This document shows, piece after piece, positions 24,781-33,346 of a stretch of DNA of 64,000 nucleotides. The stretch spans positions 434,001 to 498,000 of the forward strand of contig NZ_JAUSSH010000002.1 in NCBI RefSeq assembly GCF_030812255.1, in the 5' to 3' direction. Both the position numbers and the translations under genes were made by a program. This stretch comes from Paeniglutamicibacter psychrophenolicus (GTDB lineage Bacteria > Actinomycetota > Actinomycetes > Actinomycetales > Micrococcaceae). Position 1 is the first letter of the stretch; each line of letters starts with the position of its first letter. The notes below the pieces were generated by a model that had not been told where the DNA came from, did no database searches, and worked only from the letters and a program-made list of their open reading frames with translations.

Positions 24781-24954
24781 ATGGAAACCAGCGATGACGC
24801 AAACAAGGAACCACAGGGCGAGGCACCTTCCGTCTCCAAACTGAAGGCGACGCCCCAAGAACAGGTTGAATACTTCACGGAAGATCGGCGCAAGGCCGCT
24901 GTGCCCCGGGAGATCGAATTGCCCGACCCGGAGAAGACCAGCGACGAGGATTGA
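24781..24954 (+). CDS. Small hypothetical acidic protein (57 residues)
   Basis: A short frame begins METSDDANKEPQGEAP and ends DPEKTSDED. It has AAGGA eight bases before the ATG and a highly charged, low-complexity composition predicted to be disordered, with a central KLKATPQEQVEYFTEDRRK segment. It ends nine bases before the first copy of the dispersed structured repeat. No family is recognised. Codon use and the ribosome-binding site make it plausible; nothing more can be said of function. Confidence 0.55.
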   Translation: METSDDANKEPQGEAPSVSKLKATPQEQVEYFTEDRRKAAVPREIELPDPEKTSDED

Positions 24955-24962
24955 CCTGGTCC

Positions 24963-25061
24963 TTAAAGGTTTGAGCACCGGTCGGAAGATTCGGGGGACA
25001 AATCATATTTCCGACCGGTGCTCGCATCACTCGCACCTTCATGAGGTAGTAATGACTCTAG
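24963..25061. repeat. Structured repeat, copy 1 (15-bp stem plus conserved tail)
   Basis: A perfect 15-bp stem (GAGCACCGGTCGGAA at 24973-24987, complement at 25009-25023) is followed by a tail starting CATCACTCGCACCTTCA and ending GACTCTAG. The whole unit recurs at 26419-26512 in the same orientation, including the tail and the TTAAAG before the stem. Only the loop differs. Terminators do not usually conserve flanks like this. It may be a structured RNA or a small mobile element. The stretch 25062-25362 between this copy and the HD gene shows no supported gene. Confidence 0.8.
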
Positions 25062-25362
25062 AACCGGAGCCTATGGATTTGATGTGCCTGGCCATGGCGT
25101 CCGGTGTGAGTGTCAGGAAGACGACCGGAAAGCCTGATGTCCGGGGCTGCAAGTCCAGCGTCTCCCGTTGACCCAGGTGTCCCCGGCAGACGCCTTGCAA
25201 CAGCCGCATCGGACGGTGTCGTCACTCCAGTCCGCCCCGCCGAGGACGCCTGCTCGTGGCAGGACCCGCGAGGGACGATGATTCGAAAGCCCCCGGCTTT
25301 GTCAGCTGTTTCCCGACGCTGGGCCGCCACCGCGAAGGCGACCCCATTCCCGGCGTCTTGGA

Positions 25363-26043
25363 TCATTGGTGGAGTTCCCGGCTGCGGGGCCAGAGGTTCG
25401 CTTGCTCGAAGGCGAGCAGTCCATGGGCCATGGTGGTGGCTTGCGGAGTGAATAGCTTGTCCAGTACCCGCGACGCACACAGGCGTAGGGCCTGACCGCG
25501 GTGAAGCCCGAACCAGTCCATGACGGTATCCAGCCCGTGCGGGGTCAACAACCAGAGTTTGTCGGCGTCCTTGACGATCTCATCTTCGGGGCCTATCGCC
25601 TCGGAGCGCGAGTCATGCCCGTCAACGATGGCCGCGACCTGCTTGGTGATGAGTGGATCCACGCGGAGGGATTCGAGGATCTCCGTGGCCAGCCGGGCGC
25701 CGGCCTTTTCGTGCTGCAACACCAGATCGGTTCGTCCGCCTCCCGGTGCTATTGCGGCGAGAACCTGCCCCGGTTCAACCTCCGACCAGCCAATGTCATG
25801 CAACATGATCGCAGGTAGCACCACGCCCGGGTCGGCCTGCGGATGTTCATCGAGCAGCGCGGATGCCAAGGACAGGGAGTAGAGGGTATGCATGTCGTTG
25901 TCGCGAACGGCCAGCAGGGACCGGGCCCGTCCCCAGATTTCACCCAGAAGCGGCTGGGTCTCGAAAAGGTCGGGCATCGGGGGTGGGATGTGCTCGGAGG
26001 TGTCTAGGCCGAAGTGGTTGGCCTGCGGATGCACTTTGATCAT
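25363..26043 (-). CDS. HD-domain phosphohydrolase family protein
   Basis: The 226-residue protein shows the HD metal-binding set: an upstream His in NDMHTLYSLSLASALL, His-Asp in IMLHDIGWSE (residues ~84-85), His in LQHEKAGARLA, and Asp in AIVDGHDSR and VKDADKLWLLTP. HD proteins hydrolyse phosphate esters of nucleotides or signalling molecules; no substrate can be named. Its start overlaps the stop of the upstream small gene (ATGA). Together they lie between two direct copies of the structured repeat. A GTG two codons upstream is an alternative start. Confidence 0.8.
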   Translation of the reverse strand: MIKVHPQANHFGLDTSEHIPPPMPDLFETQPLLGEIWGRARSLLAVRDNDMHTLYSLSLASALLDEHPQADPGVVLPAIMLHDIGWSEVEPGQVLAAIAPGGGRTDLVLQHEKAGARLATEILESLRVDPLITKQVAAIVDGHDSRSEAIGPEDEIVKDADKLWLLTPHGLDTVMDWFGLHRGQALRLCASRVLDKLFTPQATTMAHGLLAFEQANLWPRSRELHQ

Positions 26044-26366
26044 GGGCACATACTTGCACCTGCACCTGTTTTTCCCAAGGGTTGTTTTCGCGTCGGTGGA
26101 AATCGCTGATTAATGCCGAACGTAGGAATTATGGAGTGCCCGGCCTCGGCGAGTTCATCCTGGGCATCGATCCGACAAACAGGCAACGGGGCTTTCCCCG
26201 GCGGCTGCGACTCCACCTTGAGCGGCTCCAACAGGACTACGGGGTACGGCTCCCGGGGCTTCGGGCTGCACGGAAGGAACCAACGGGCAGCCAACACATC
26301 CGCGTTCCGGAGGTGTTGTTCGAGCAACTCAGTCACGCGGCCAAGCCGGACCGCGGTCGTGGGCAT
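26040..26366 (-). CDS. Hypothetical protein coupled to the HD-domain gene
   Basis: A 108-residue frame (MPTTAVRLGRVTELLEQ...) ends exactly on the HD gene's start with an ATGA overlap. Codon third positions are GC-rich through most of its length, as in a real gene, although the last ~20 codons are AT-richer. No domain is recognised: there is a predicted N-terminal helix (VTELLEQHLRNADVLAARWF), then a Pro-rich stretch. It starts 53 bases downstream of repeat copy 2. It could be a remnant of a larger gene. Confidence 0.45.
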   Translation of the reverse strand: MPTTAVRLGRVTELLEQHLRNADVLAARWFLPCSPKPREPYPVVLLEPLKVESQPPGKAPLPVCRIDAQDELAEAGHSIIPTFGINQRFPPTRKQPLGKTGAGASMCP

Positions 26367-26418
26367 CCAAGGTCCACGGGTTGCGGTGGTGGCTCGCCCG
26401 GACGTCCGAACGCGACCG

Positions 26419-26512
26419 TTAAAGAGGTGAGCACCGGCCGGAAGATTATGGGGGGATTCTTCCGACCGGTGCTCTCATCACTCGCACCTTCAAGAGGCAA
26501 CTACGACTCTAG
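26419..26512. repeat. Structured repeat, copy 2 (15-bp stem plus conserved tail)
   Basis: This is the second copy of the unit at 24963-25061, in direct orientation. Stem arms are at 26429-26443 and 26460-26474. One base differs from copy 1 within the stem (GGCCGG for GGTCGG). As minus-strand RNA that change is a tolerated G-U pair, as plus-strand RNA it is a C-A mismatch, a weak hint that the functional transcript is the minus strand. It begins 65 bases after the MFS stop and would lie in the 5' leader of the small gene/HD operon. Confidence 0.8.
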
Positions 26513-26576
26513 GCAATCATTCTGGACATTTCATGGGCAACGGCATCGCGTTTCATGTGATTGCAGGTGTGCGCGC

Positions 26577-27815
26577 CTACTGGGCGTGGGAGAAGTGCAT
26601 GCTGCCGCGGCGGCCGACCAGGACCGCGGACAGGATGATGCCAAGGACGGCGAAGACGCTGGTCATCCACCAGGTCGAAGACCAGCCGCCGGTGCTCATG
26701 GCCAGCCAGGCCACGATCATTGGGCCGGTGAAGTTGCCGACGTTGTAGATCTGCTGCATCAAGCCCATGGCTGCCGGGGCCGAACCACCCTCCGGGGCCA
26801 GGTCCACCGCCATCCGGGTCATGGTTGCCGGGATCATGGCCCCGGAGAGCGAGAAGAACCCGACGCAAGCGACCTGCCAGGCCAGTCCGCCGGGAACCGG
26901 GGACCAGTCAACGGCAAAGGTCGCCAGGCCCGCCGCGGCCATCAACACGAAGGAGAGGAACAACAGGGCGCGGGCCGGGGCGCCGCGCTGGAGCAGCATA
27001 CTGGTGATGATGGCGCCGACCCCGTTGAGCCCGCCCACAACGGCCGACAACACCCCGGCGTGCGTGCCGCTCAATCCGCTGTCCCCGTAGAGCGTAGGCA
27101 GGAACCCGACCACGGCCATCCACTGGACGGTGTAGCAGCCGAAGACCACCCCGGCGATCCACACCTTGGGCGAACGGGCGGTGATGCCGATGCGTCCGGC
27201 GGCCGCCCTGGCACCCCCGGCTCCGGCGGGTTGGTCCTTCGGAACCATGCGCAGCACCAACGGGATCGGCACCAGGCTGACGGCGGCCATGACCCACCAC
27301 CACGCCTGCCACGTGCCGACCTGCAGGAAGTAGGCGCTGGCGATCAATCCCACGAAGGTCGCGGTGCCCTGGTAGGCGCTCCAGCAGCCGACGGCCAGGT
27401 TGACGCGGCGAAACGGTGCATGGCGGCGGATCAGGCCCGGTCCCACCACGGTGGCCACAATGAAGCCGATGCCCTCAATGGCCCGCGAGGCCAGCAGGGT
27501 GTTCGCGCCGATGGACAGGGCACCAAAGATCGACCCGGCACTCAGGAAGACCAATCCCAGCAGCAGGGTCCGGCGCTCGCCGATGACCTCGGCCAACAGG
27601 GACACCGCCAGGCCGCCGACCATGCCGGCCACCTGCACGATGCCCAGCAACACCCCGGCGGCAAGCAGGGACAGGCCCAGGTCCTCCTGGATCCTTGGAA
27701 GTGCCGCGGGCAGCTTCCAGATATGCAGGGCCGCGGTGATGCCGGCAACCACCACCACGATCCAGGCGGCGTTGCCGCTGGCGGTGCGTTGGAGGCTCGG
27801 TTGGGTCAAGGTCAA
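26577..27815 (-). CDS. MFS transporter, CynX/NimT-like
   Basis: A TTG start at 27815, with AAGGA nine bases upstream, gives a 412-residue protein with about twelve transmembrane helices beginning AAWIVVVVAGITAALHIWKLPAALP. The MFS loop motif is LLAEVIGERRTLLLG, and RAIEGIGFIVATVVGPGLIRRH is the second conserved region. The layout resembles cyanate/nitroimidazole exporters (CynX/NimT). The substrate is unknown. The open frame upstream of the TTG is spurious. It lies divergent from the VOC gene across a 211-base gap with no obvious regulatory dyad. Confidence 0.78.
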   Translation of the reverse strand: MTLTQPSLQRTASGNAAWIVVVVAGITAALHIWKLPAALPRIQEDLGLSLLAAGVLLGIVQVAGMVGGLAVSLLAEVIGERRTLLLGLVFLSAGSIFGALSIGANTLLASRAIEGIGFIVATVVGPGLIRRHAPFRRVNLAVGCWSAYQGTATFVGLIASAYFLQVGTWQAWWWVMAAVSLVPIPLVLRMVPKDQPAGAGGARAAAGRIGITARSPKVWIAGVVFGCYTVQWMAVVGFLPTLYGDSGLSGTHAGVLSAVVGGLNGVGAIITSMLLQRGAPARALLFLSFVLMAAAGLATFAVDWSPVPGGLAWQVACVGFFSLSGAMIPATMTRMAVDLAPEGGSAPAAMGLMQQIYNVGNFTGPMIVAWLAMSTGGWSSTWWMTSVFAVLGIILSAVLVGRRGSMHFSHAQ

Positions 27816-28026
27816 TGGAACAGGTCCTTCGCTGGGCAGTTGATCGGATTCTTCCACGCCAGTGACCGGAATACGAAGATATGTCGTGGCGAGCCAGGGG
27901 GGCGGGCAGTGATCCGGAACACGAGTCGGCACGGAACCCTGTCGGATTCCTTCAAGACGCCGGACCTGCATGAGGGGTTCAATGGAACGGCAAGCAACCG
28001 TCCAGGCTTTTGAAGGGTGAGAGACC

Positions 28027-28560
28027 ATGCCCATGGAACCAACAACCACGGCAGCGACCGGCAAGCACACGACCAACGGGGTGCCGCACGGCTACACGGC
28101 GCTGACCCCGTTCATCGTCGTTACTCCGGCGCAGGCAGCCATCGAGTTCTACCGAGAGGTCTTCGGCGCCACCGTGCTCTCGGTGATGCCAGGTGCCCCG
28201 ACGGAGGACGGCAGCCCGACCGTCTCGCATGCCGAGCTCGACTTCGGCAACGGAATCCTGCAGCTCTCGGACCCGCAGCCGGGGTACGGGCTGGTCGCGG
28301 CCGACGCGCAGCACACCAACAATTCCCTTGCGGTCTACGTGCAGGATGTGGACGCCGTCTTCGCACGCGCGCTGGAACGCGGCGCCACCGCCGTTGAGCA
28401 ACCCGCCGACTTCGTCTCCGGGGACCGCTTCGCCACCTTCGTGGATGCGTTCGGTCGGCGTTGGAACGTCATGACCCGCGTGGAAGACCTGTCCCGGGAG
28501 GAATCCGAGGCCCGGGTCACGGCCTGGTTGGAGACCTTCAACGCCACGGGCACCGCGTAG
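28027..28560 (+). CDS. VOC (glyoxalase/bleomycin-resistance) family protein, PhnB-like
   Basis: The 177-residue protein has two paired beta-alpha-beta-beta-beta units typical of the VOC fold: LTPFIVVTPAQAAIEFYREVFGATV at the start and DVDAVFARALERGATAVEQPADF in the second half, ending with GRRWNVMTRVEDLS. The PhnB subgroup name is by similarity and gives no reaction. GAAGGG lies before the ATG. It converges with the AraC gene, 17 bases apart. Confidence 0.8.
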   Translation: MPMEPTTTAATGKHTTNGVPHGYTALTPFIVVTPAQAAIEFYREVFGATVLSVMPGAPTEDGSPTVSHAELDFGNGILQLSDPQPGYGLVAADAQHTNNSLAVYVQDVDAVFARALERGATAVEQPADFVSGDRFATFVDAFGRRWNVMTRVEDLSREESEARVTAWLETFNATGTA

Positions 28561-28577
28561 CTGGACCCCGGCGCGGC

Positions 28578-29405
28578 TCAGCTGCCGGCGGACCCGGCCT
28601 GGACCTGTCGCACGTACTCGCCCGGGCTCATCCCGGTGACGCCGGCGAAGTCCCGGGTGAAATGCGCCTGGTCCGCATAGCCCAGCGCGTGGGCCAGGCG
28701 AGCCAGGTTCGGGCCGGTGCCCCGGCCCATGAGCGCCGCGGCCTCCTGGAGCCGGCGGCGCTGCAACAACCACTTCGGCGAGACGCCCATGCGGGCGTGC
28801 ACCAGCCGCTGCAACGCCCGCTCGCCGATCTGCCAGCGCTCGCAGAGCTGTGCCACGCGCCCGATTCCCGGGGTGGACTCGATGTCGGCGCAGATCCGGT
28901 TCAGCAGCAGTCCTTCTTCGTCCATGCCCCCCGGGAGCCGTTCCACCAGCCAGTCCTCGAAGATTTCGATGGCGCGGCGCTGCCGGTGCCCGGTGGTTCC
29001 CTCCATGTAGAGGGCCTGATGGATGGCTCCGGCGCGATCCAGCCCGCAGTCCAGGGCCGGGATCGAGCCGTCCACCAGCTCCGGGAGGGGAATGTTGCAC
29101 AGCAGTGCACCGGCGCCAGGACGCAGCAGCACCCCGAACGCGCGGCCCGAGCCGGACAGCCGCTTGAGCGAGAGCCTCGTCACCGGCCCGTAGAGCGTGC
29201 CGATGCCGTCTTCGATGGCGAGGTTGCAGCCCGGGTGGGAAAGGATGCGCTGTTCGTGGATCGCCCCGTCCGGGATCTGCCAGGTGGGAAGCCAGTAGTT
29301 GACCACCAGCTCGCGCAGCGCCGCCGAAGGCTCGAAGCGCGCGACGTGTGCCGTTCCTTCTCCTGTGGGCTGCAGCGGCCCGCGCGGGGTGTCCATGGAA
29401 GCCAT
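28578..29405 (-). CDS. AraC-family transcriptional regulator
   Basis: With the ATG at 29405 (GGAG upstream) the protein is 275 residues. The C-terminal third holds a complete AraC DNA-binding domain with two helix-turn-helices (IGERALQRLVHARMGVSPKWLLQRRRL and LARLAHALGYADQAHFTRDFAGVTGMSP, quoted in part as GVSPKWLLQRRRLQEA and LGYADQAHFTRDF). The N-terminal sensor domain (ELVVNYWLPTWQIPDG...) resembles the DUF6597-like AraC sensor group. Target genes are not evident; the divergent pRiA4b-like gene is one candidate. Confidence 0.85.
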   Translation of the reverse strand: MASMDTPRGPLQPTGEGTAHVARFEPSAALRELVVNYWLPTWQIPDGAIHEQRILSHPGCNLAIEDGIGTLYGPVTRLSLKRLSGSGRAFGVLLRPGAGALLCNIPLPELVDGSIPALDCGLDRAGAIHQALYMEGTTGHRQRRAIEIFEDWLVERLPGGMDEEGLLLNRICADIESTPGIGRVAQLCERWQIGERALQRLVHARMGVSPKWLLQRRRLQEAAALMGRGTGPNLARLAHALGYADQAHFTRDFAGVTGMSPGEYVRQVQAGSAGS

Positions 29406-29508
29406 TATGTCGCTCCGGCACGGCGAAAGCCGTGGTTCGACGCAGGAAAATCGGGGGACAGGGCGCCGCGGAGCCCCGATGGCCCCCCCGATGCACCAGA
29501 CTGGAACC

Positions 29509-30876
29509 ATGAAGAACCTGCGTACCCAACACACGCTGCATATCCAACTCCATGGCTCGGAACCGGCCATCTGGCGGCGCATCGAGGTCGACGGATCCAT
29601 GACGCTGGAGCGTTTCCACGAGGTCCTGCAGGGTGCGCTGGGCTGGACCAACTCCCACCTGCACCTGTACATGGACCGCAATCCCTTCATCCGCGGCCAG
29701 ATCGCAGCGGGCGAGCAGCCAACAACCTGGCTGATGGCCAGCAGCATCGACGACGGGCTGGAGGGCGAGGACGAAACCGGCTCCACCCTGACCCAGGCGC
29801 TGGCCCGCTCCGGAGGCACGCTCTGGTACGAGTACGACCTGGGCGACAGCTGGATGCACCTGATCACCGAGGAATCCTCCCGGCCGCTGGACCCCGAGGC
29901 TCCCGAGGCCCGCGTGCTCGACGGCGCCCTGCGGGTACCGCTGGAGGACTGCGGGGGACTGGGTGGCTGGTACGAGATGCTCAAGCTGTCCCGGGTCCCC
30001 TCGGCGAACCCCGACCGCAGCTACATCGTGGACTGGTTCAGGGCCCACTTCGGCTACTTCACTCCCGTGGATCCCGAGGCCTTCGATGCGGCAGCGGCGA
30101 ACCTGCGGGTGCGCCTGCTGCTCGGCGGGATACCCCAGGACACCGCGACCGGCAAGTGGCTTTCCACCCTCCCGGTGCATGCACGGATGGTGCTGGCCGA
30201 GTTCCTCCACACCTTGGGAATCGACGTGTTTGCGCGCCCGGCGACGGCGGAAATGCCCGAGGAGGCACCGCGCGCCATGGCCTCGATCCTGTGGTGGATC
30301 AACGCATGCGAGGGCACTGGCCTGCCGCTGACCGCGGCGGGCTACCTGTCCCCGTCGGTGCTGCCGGAGGTGATCGCGGGGATCGGCTGGCAACACGAGG
30401 ACTTCGTGCAGTTCGGCGGCAAGACCGAGGTGCACCTGCACGGCATCCATGACTTCCGGTTGATGCTCATGGACGTCGGCCTGCTCAAGGCCCAGGGCAA
30501 GAAGCTGGTGGCCACGCCCGCCGCGCTGCGCGTGGCCGCGGACCCGGCCAAGCTGTGGACGCACCTGGCCAAGCGCGCCCGGAATTCGGCCCGGGACAAG
30601 GTCAGCTACGACGCGACAATGCTGGCCCTGCTGGCTGCCGCCGGGGAGGGGGACGCGGATGGCAAGGCCATCGAGGCGCGCACCAACGAGGGCATGCGGC
30701 TGCTGGAATACGTCCACCACGACGGGCGCACCATCGAGGATACGGACTTCAACCGGCTCGGGGACCGGTACCTGGCGATCACCAAGGCGTTCCGCATGGC
30801 GGTGCTGGAAAACGGCAACCGGGGCCGCGCGCCCGGGCTCGAGCGGGCCTTCGCCCTGGCCGTGCTGCGCTCCTGA
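29509..30876 (+). CDS. Plasmid pRiA4b ORF-3-like family protein
   Basis: The 455-residue protein opens with the PRiA4_ORF3 domain (residues ~1-185: LHGSEPAIWRRIEVDGSMTLERFHEVLQGALGW, quoted in part as EPAIWRRIEVDGS and LGWTNSHLHLY, then WYEYDLGDSWMHLI and PLEDCGGLGGWYEM). Family function is not established despite its occurrence near mobile DNA. The remaining ~270 residues form a helical C-terminal region, a common extension in actinobacterial members. The ATG at 29509 is preferred to one ten codons earlier because the domain starts immediately after it. A strong terminator follows. Confidence 0.78.
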   Translation: MKNLRTQHTLHIQLHGSEPAIWRRIEVDGSMTLERFHEVLQGALGWTNSHLHLYMDRNPFIRGQIAAGEQPTTWLMASSIDDGLEGEDETGSTLTQALARSGGTLWYEYDLGDSWMHLITEESSRPLDPEAPEARVLDGALRVPLEDCGGLGGWYEMLKLSRVPSANPDRSYIVDWFRAHFGYFTPVDPEAFDAAAANLRVRLLLGGIPQDTATGKWLSTLPVHARMVLAEFLHTLGIDVFARPATAEMPEEAPRAMASILWWINACEGTGLPLTAAGYLSPSVLPEVIAGIGWQHEDFVQFGGKTEVHLHGIHDFRLMLMDVGLLKAQGKKLVATPAALRVAADPAKLWTHLAKRARNSARDKVSYDATMLALLAAAGEGDADGKAIEARTNEGMRLLEYVHHDGRTIEDTDFNRLGDRYLAITKAFRMAVLENGNRGRAPGLERAFALAVLRS

Positions 30877-30893
30877 GTGTTCCGCTTCATGCC

Positions 30894-30935
30894 AAGGCCC
30901 CGGCGCCTCCCGAAACCGGGAGGCGCCGGGGCCTT
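30894..30935. terminator. Strong bidirectional terminator
   Basis: A perfect 18-bp stem (AAGGCCCCGGCGCCTCCC at 30894-30911, complement at 30918-30935) with a six-base GAAACC loop lies between the convergent pRiA4b-like and MHS genes. Flanking AA/TT gives short U-tails in both directions. Confidence 0.9.
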
Positions 30936-30955
30936 GTGTGCGGTGTGCCGCGGCG

Positions 30956-32317
30956 CTACTGCACGTGGGCGCCGGAAGCGCTTTCGACCTTGTGCGCGGT
31001 GCGGCCCAGGAGGTGCGTGGGCACGCGGTAGGTTTCCTTGGCGGTCAGCGCCGAGATCGAGGCAACCAGCGCGATCGCCAGGGTGAACAAGCTGATGACC
31101 ACCCAGCCTCCGGGGGCCAGGCCGCCCAGGGCAGCGACGATGGAGGGCGCGAACCCGGCCATCAGGAAGCCGAGCTGGGTGCCGATGGCCAGGCCGGAGA
31201 AGCGGACCTGGGAGGAGAACATTTCCGCGTAGAAGGAGGGCCAGACGGCGTTGGCCGCGGCGTAGGCGCAGGAGAAGACCAGCAGCGAGAGCGCGAATTG
31301 CATCACGGTGTTGTCGGTTTCCATGGAGCGCAGGTAGAAGGGCATGAATGCTGCGGAGGACAGTGCGCCGTAGATGAACACCGGCTTGCGGCCGATCCGA
31401 TCGGCCAGCTTGCCGAAGAACGGCTGGGTGAACAGTGCCCCGACGTTGCCGGCAACCACCAGCCACAGGGTGACCGACTCGTCCATGTGCCCGATGGACT
31501 TGCCGTAGGAGATGGCCAGGGTGCCGTAGACGGTGGAGACCGCGGCGATGAATGCGCAGAAGACCACGCGCAGCACGTCGCGCCAGTGGAAGCGGATCAG
31601 CACGCCCAGGGGCAGCTTGGCGATCTCGTTGTTCTTCTTGGCGTTTTCGAATTCCGGGGTTTCGTGCAGCGAGCGGCGGATGAAGAAGGTGACGATGACG
31701 ACCACCGCGGAGAGCCAGAACGGGATGCGCCAGCCGATGGTGTACTTGAACTCGTCGGGCATGGCCACCACGGGGATGAAGATCAGCGCGGCGAGGATCT
31801 GTCCGCCCTGGGTGCCGGTCAGCGTCCAGGAGGTGAAGAAGGAGCGCCGGTCATCCGGTGCGTGTTCCAGGGTCAGCGAGGAGGCTCCGGCCTGCTCGCC
31901 GGCGGCCGAGAGGCCCTGCAGCAGGCGCGCGAGCACCAGCAGGATCGGGGCCAGCCAGCCGACCTGGTCGAAGGTGGGCAGGCAGCCGATCATGAACGTC
32001 GCCGCGCCCATCAGCACCAGGGTGAACATCAGGACCTTCTGCCTCCCGATCCGGTCCCCGAAGTGGCCCAGGATCACCGCTCCGATGGGGCGGGCGACGT
32101 AGGCGAAGCCGAAGGTCGCCAGCGACATGACCGCGGAGTTGGCATCCGCGTCGGGGAAGAACACGTGCGGGAAGATCAGTGCGGCGGCGGAGCCGAAGAT
32201 GAAGAAATCGTAATATTCCACGGCACTGCCCATGAAGCTGGCCAGGGCGGCCTTGACCGGCGTCCTGCCCCCGGTGCCGGGCGCGGATTGCGCCGGTGTG
32301 TTCGCGGTGTTTGGCAT
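30956..32317 (-). CDS. MHS-family (MFS) transporter, probable quinate/shikimate importer
   Basis: The 453-residue, twelve-helix protein has MHS signatures FMGSAVEYYDFFIFGSAAA in helix 1 and GHFGDRIGRQK in the following loop, with RLLQGLSAAGEQAGA. It resembles ShiA-type shikimate/dehydroshikimate importers. It is divergently transcribed from the quinate/shikimate dehydrogenase gene, across a 156-base region containing a strong dyad, so it belongs to the same regulon. Another cyclic acid such as protocatechuate remains possible. Confidence 0.85.
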   Translation of the reverse strand: MPNTANTPAQSAPGTGGRTPVKAALASFMGSAVEYYDFFIFGSAAALIFPHVFFPDADANSAVMSLATFGFAYVARPIGAVILGHFGDRIGRQKVLMFTLVLMGAATFMIGCLPTFDQVGWLAPILLVLARLLQGLSAAGEQAGASSLTLEHAPDDRRSFFTSWTLTGTQGGQILAALIFIPVVAMPDEFKYTIGWRIPFWLSAVVVIVTFFIRRSLHETPEFENAKKNNEIAKLPLGVLIRFHWRDVLRVVFCAFIAAVSTVYGTLAISYGKSIGHMDESVTLWLVVAGNVGALFTQPFFGKLADRIGRKPVFIYGALSSAAFMPFYLRSMETDNTVMQFALSLLVFSCAYAAANAVWPSFYAEMFSSQVRFSGLAIGTQLGFLMAGFAPSIVAALGGLAPGGWVVISLFTLAIALVASISALTAKETYRVPTHLLGRTAHKVESASGAHVQ

Positions 32318-32384
32318 CGGATACTCCTAGGTAAAGCTGGGGGCTGTGGGGGAGGTGAACGGCTCGTTGTGCGCAATGCGTACA

Positions 32385-32405
32385 GTTGTACGAATTGCGT
32401 ACAAC
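32385..32405. promoter_or_regulatory. Dyad operator of the quinate/shikimate divergon
   Basis: GTTGTACG-N5-CGTACAAC is a perfect 8-bp inverted repeat midway between the divergent MHS and dehydrogenase genes. A partly matching half-site (ATGCGTACA) lies ~10 bases to its left, so two overlapping sites are possible. The IclR-type regulator encoded at the end of the same cluster is the obvious binder. IclR sites are typically ~15-20 bp dyads, which fits. Confidence 0.7.
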
Positions 32406-32473
32406 CATTAGAGTAGAGCTAAATCACATCCAAGACAATCCCCACGCGAAAAATCTCAAGGACTGGAACACTC

Positions 32474-33346
32474 ATGAGCACCAGCACGCAGTCGTACCTT
32501 GTAGGCCTGATCGGCGACGGGGTCATGCCATCGTTGACCCCGCCGATGCATGAGGCCGAGGCGGACGCGCACGGATTGCGCTACCTCTACCGGCCCATCG
32601 ACCTCACCGAGATCGGCAAGGAGGGCGCGGACGTCGGGGAGCTGTTGCGCGCCGGGGCCATGCTGGGATTCAACGCCTTCAACATCACCCACCCCTGCAA
32701 GCAGCTGGTGCTCGAGCACCTCGACGAAATCAGCGAGACGGCCAAGGCCATCGGCGCGGTGAACACCGTAATCATCCGCGACGGGAAGTTCCACGGGCAC
32801 AACACCGATGCCTCCGGCTTCGCCTGGGCCCTGGCCAACGGCCTGCCCGGCGCCAAGCTTGGATCGGTGCTGCAGCTGGGCGTCGGCGGCGCCGGCTCCG
32901 CGGTGGCCTTCGCGCTGCTGGACTCCGGGGTGCAGGAACTGCTGCTGGTGGACCCCGAAGCCACCCGCGCCGCCGAACGCGCGGCGACCCTGTCCATGCA
33001 ATTCCCGGACCGCACCATCCTGGCCTGCGGCCCGGAGGCGGTCCCGGACCTGTTGCCGCGCGTGGACGGCGTGCTCAACGCCAGCCCCATCGGCATGCAC
33101 CACCACCCCGGGCTGCCGCTGGACATCGCCGGGCTCACGCCCGGACACTGGGTCGGCGACGTGGTCTACCGGCCCGTGGACACCGAGTTGATCCGCGCCG
33201 CCAAGGCACTGGGCTGCCGCACGCTGGATGGCGGGCACATGGCCGTGGGCCAGGCCGTCGATGCCTTCTCGATCATCACCTCGATCACCCCGGACACCGC
33301 GCGCATGCGCAACCACCTGCTCTCGATGCTGGAGGCGGGTCTGTAA
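32474..33346 (+). CDS. Quinate/shikimate dehydrogenase (AroE family)
   Basis: The 290-residue enzyme has the shikimate-binding start VGLIGDGVMPSLTPPMHEAEA, split as GLIGDGVMPSLTP and MHEAEADAHGL, the conserved NITHPCKQ (catalytic Lys) and GAVNTVI, and a glycine-rich cofactor loop LGVGGAGSAVAFAL (residues ~135-148). The Asp after the second strand (LLLVDPEA) favours NAD over NADP, as in catabolic quinate/shikimate dehydrogenases such as QsuD. It would oxidise quinate or shikimate to the 3-dehydro form. Its TAA directly abuts the ATG of the dehydratase gene. Biosynthetic AroE is less likely given the neighbours. Confidence 0.87.
   Translation: MSTSTQSYLVGLIGDGVMPSLTPPMHEAEADAHGLRYLYRPIDLTEIGKEGADVGELLRAGAMLGFNAFNITHPCKQLVLEHLDEISETAKAIGAVNTVIIRDGKFHGHNTDASGFAWALANGLPGAKLGSVLQLGVGGAGSAVAFALLDSGVQELLLVDPEATRAAERAATLSMQFPDRTILACGPEAVPDLLPRVDGVLNASPIGMHHHPGLPLDIAGLTPGHWVGDVVYRPVDTELIRAAKALGCRTLDGGHMAVGQAVDAFSIITSITPDTARMRNHLLSMLEAGL

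Noticed and set aside
25062-25362. Open frame overlapping the 3' end of the HD gene
   Set aside because: It is antisense or out of frame to the HD gene, rich in Ala/Gly/Arg, and has no ribosome-binding site.
27979-30720. A 913-codon minus-strand open frame
   Set aside because: It is antisense to the VOC and pRiA4b-like genes and overlaps the AraC gene in another frame; composition is Gly/Gln/Arg/His-rich and shows no domain, as expected from GC-rich shadow frames.
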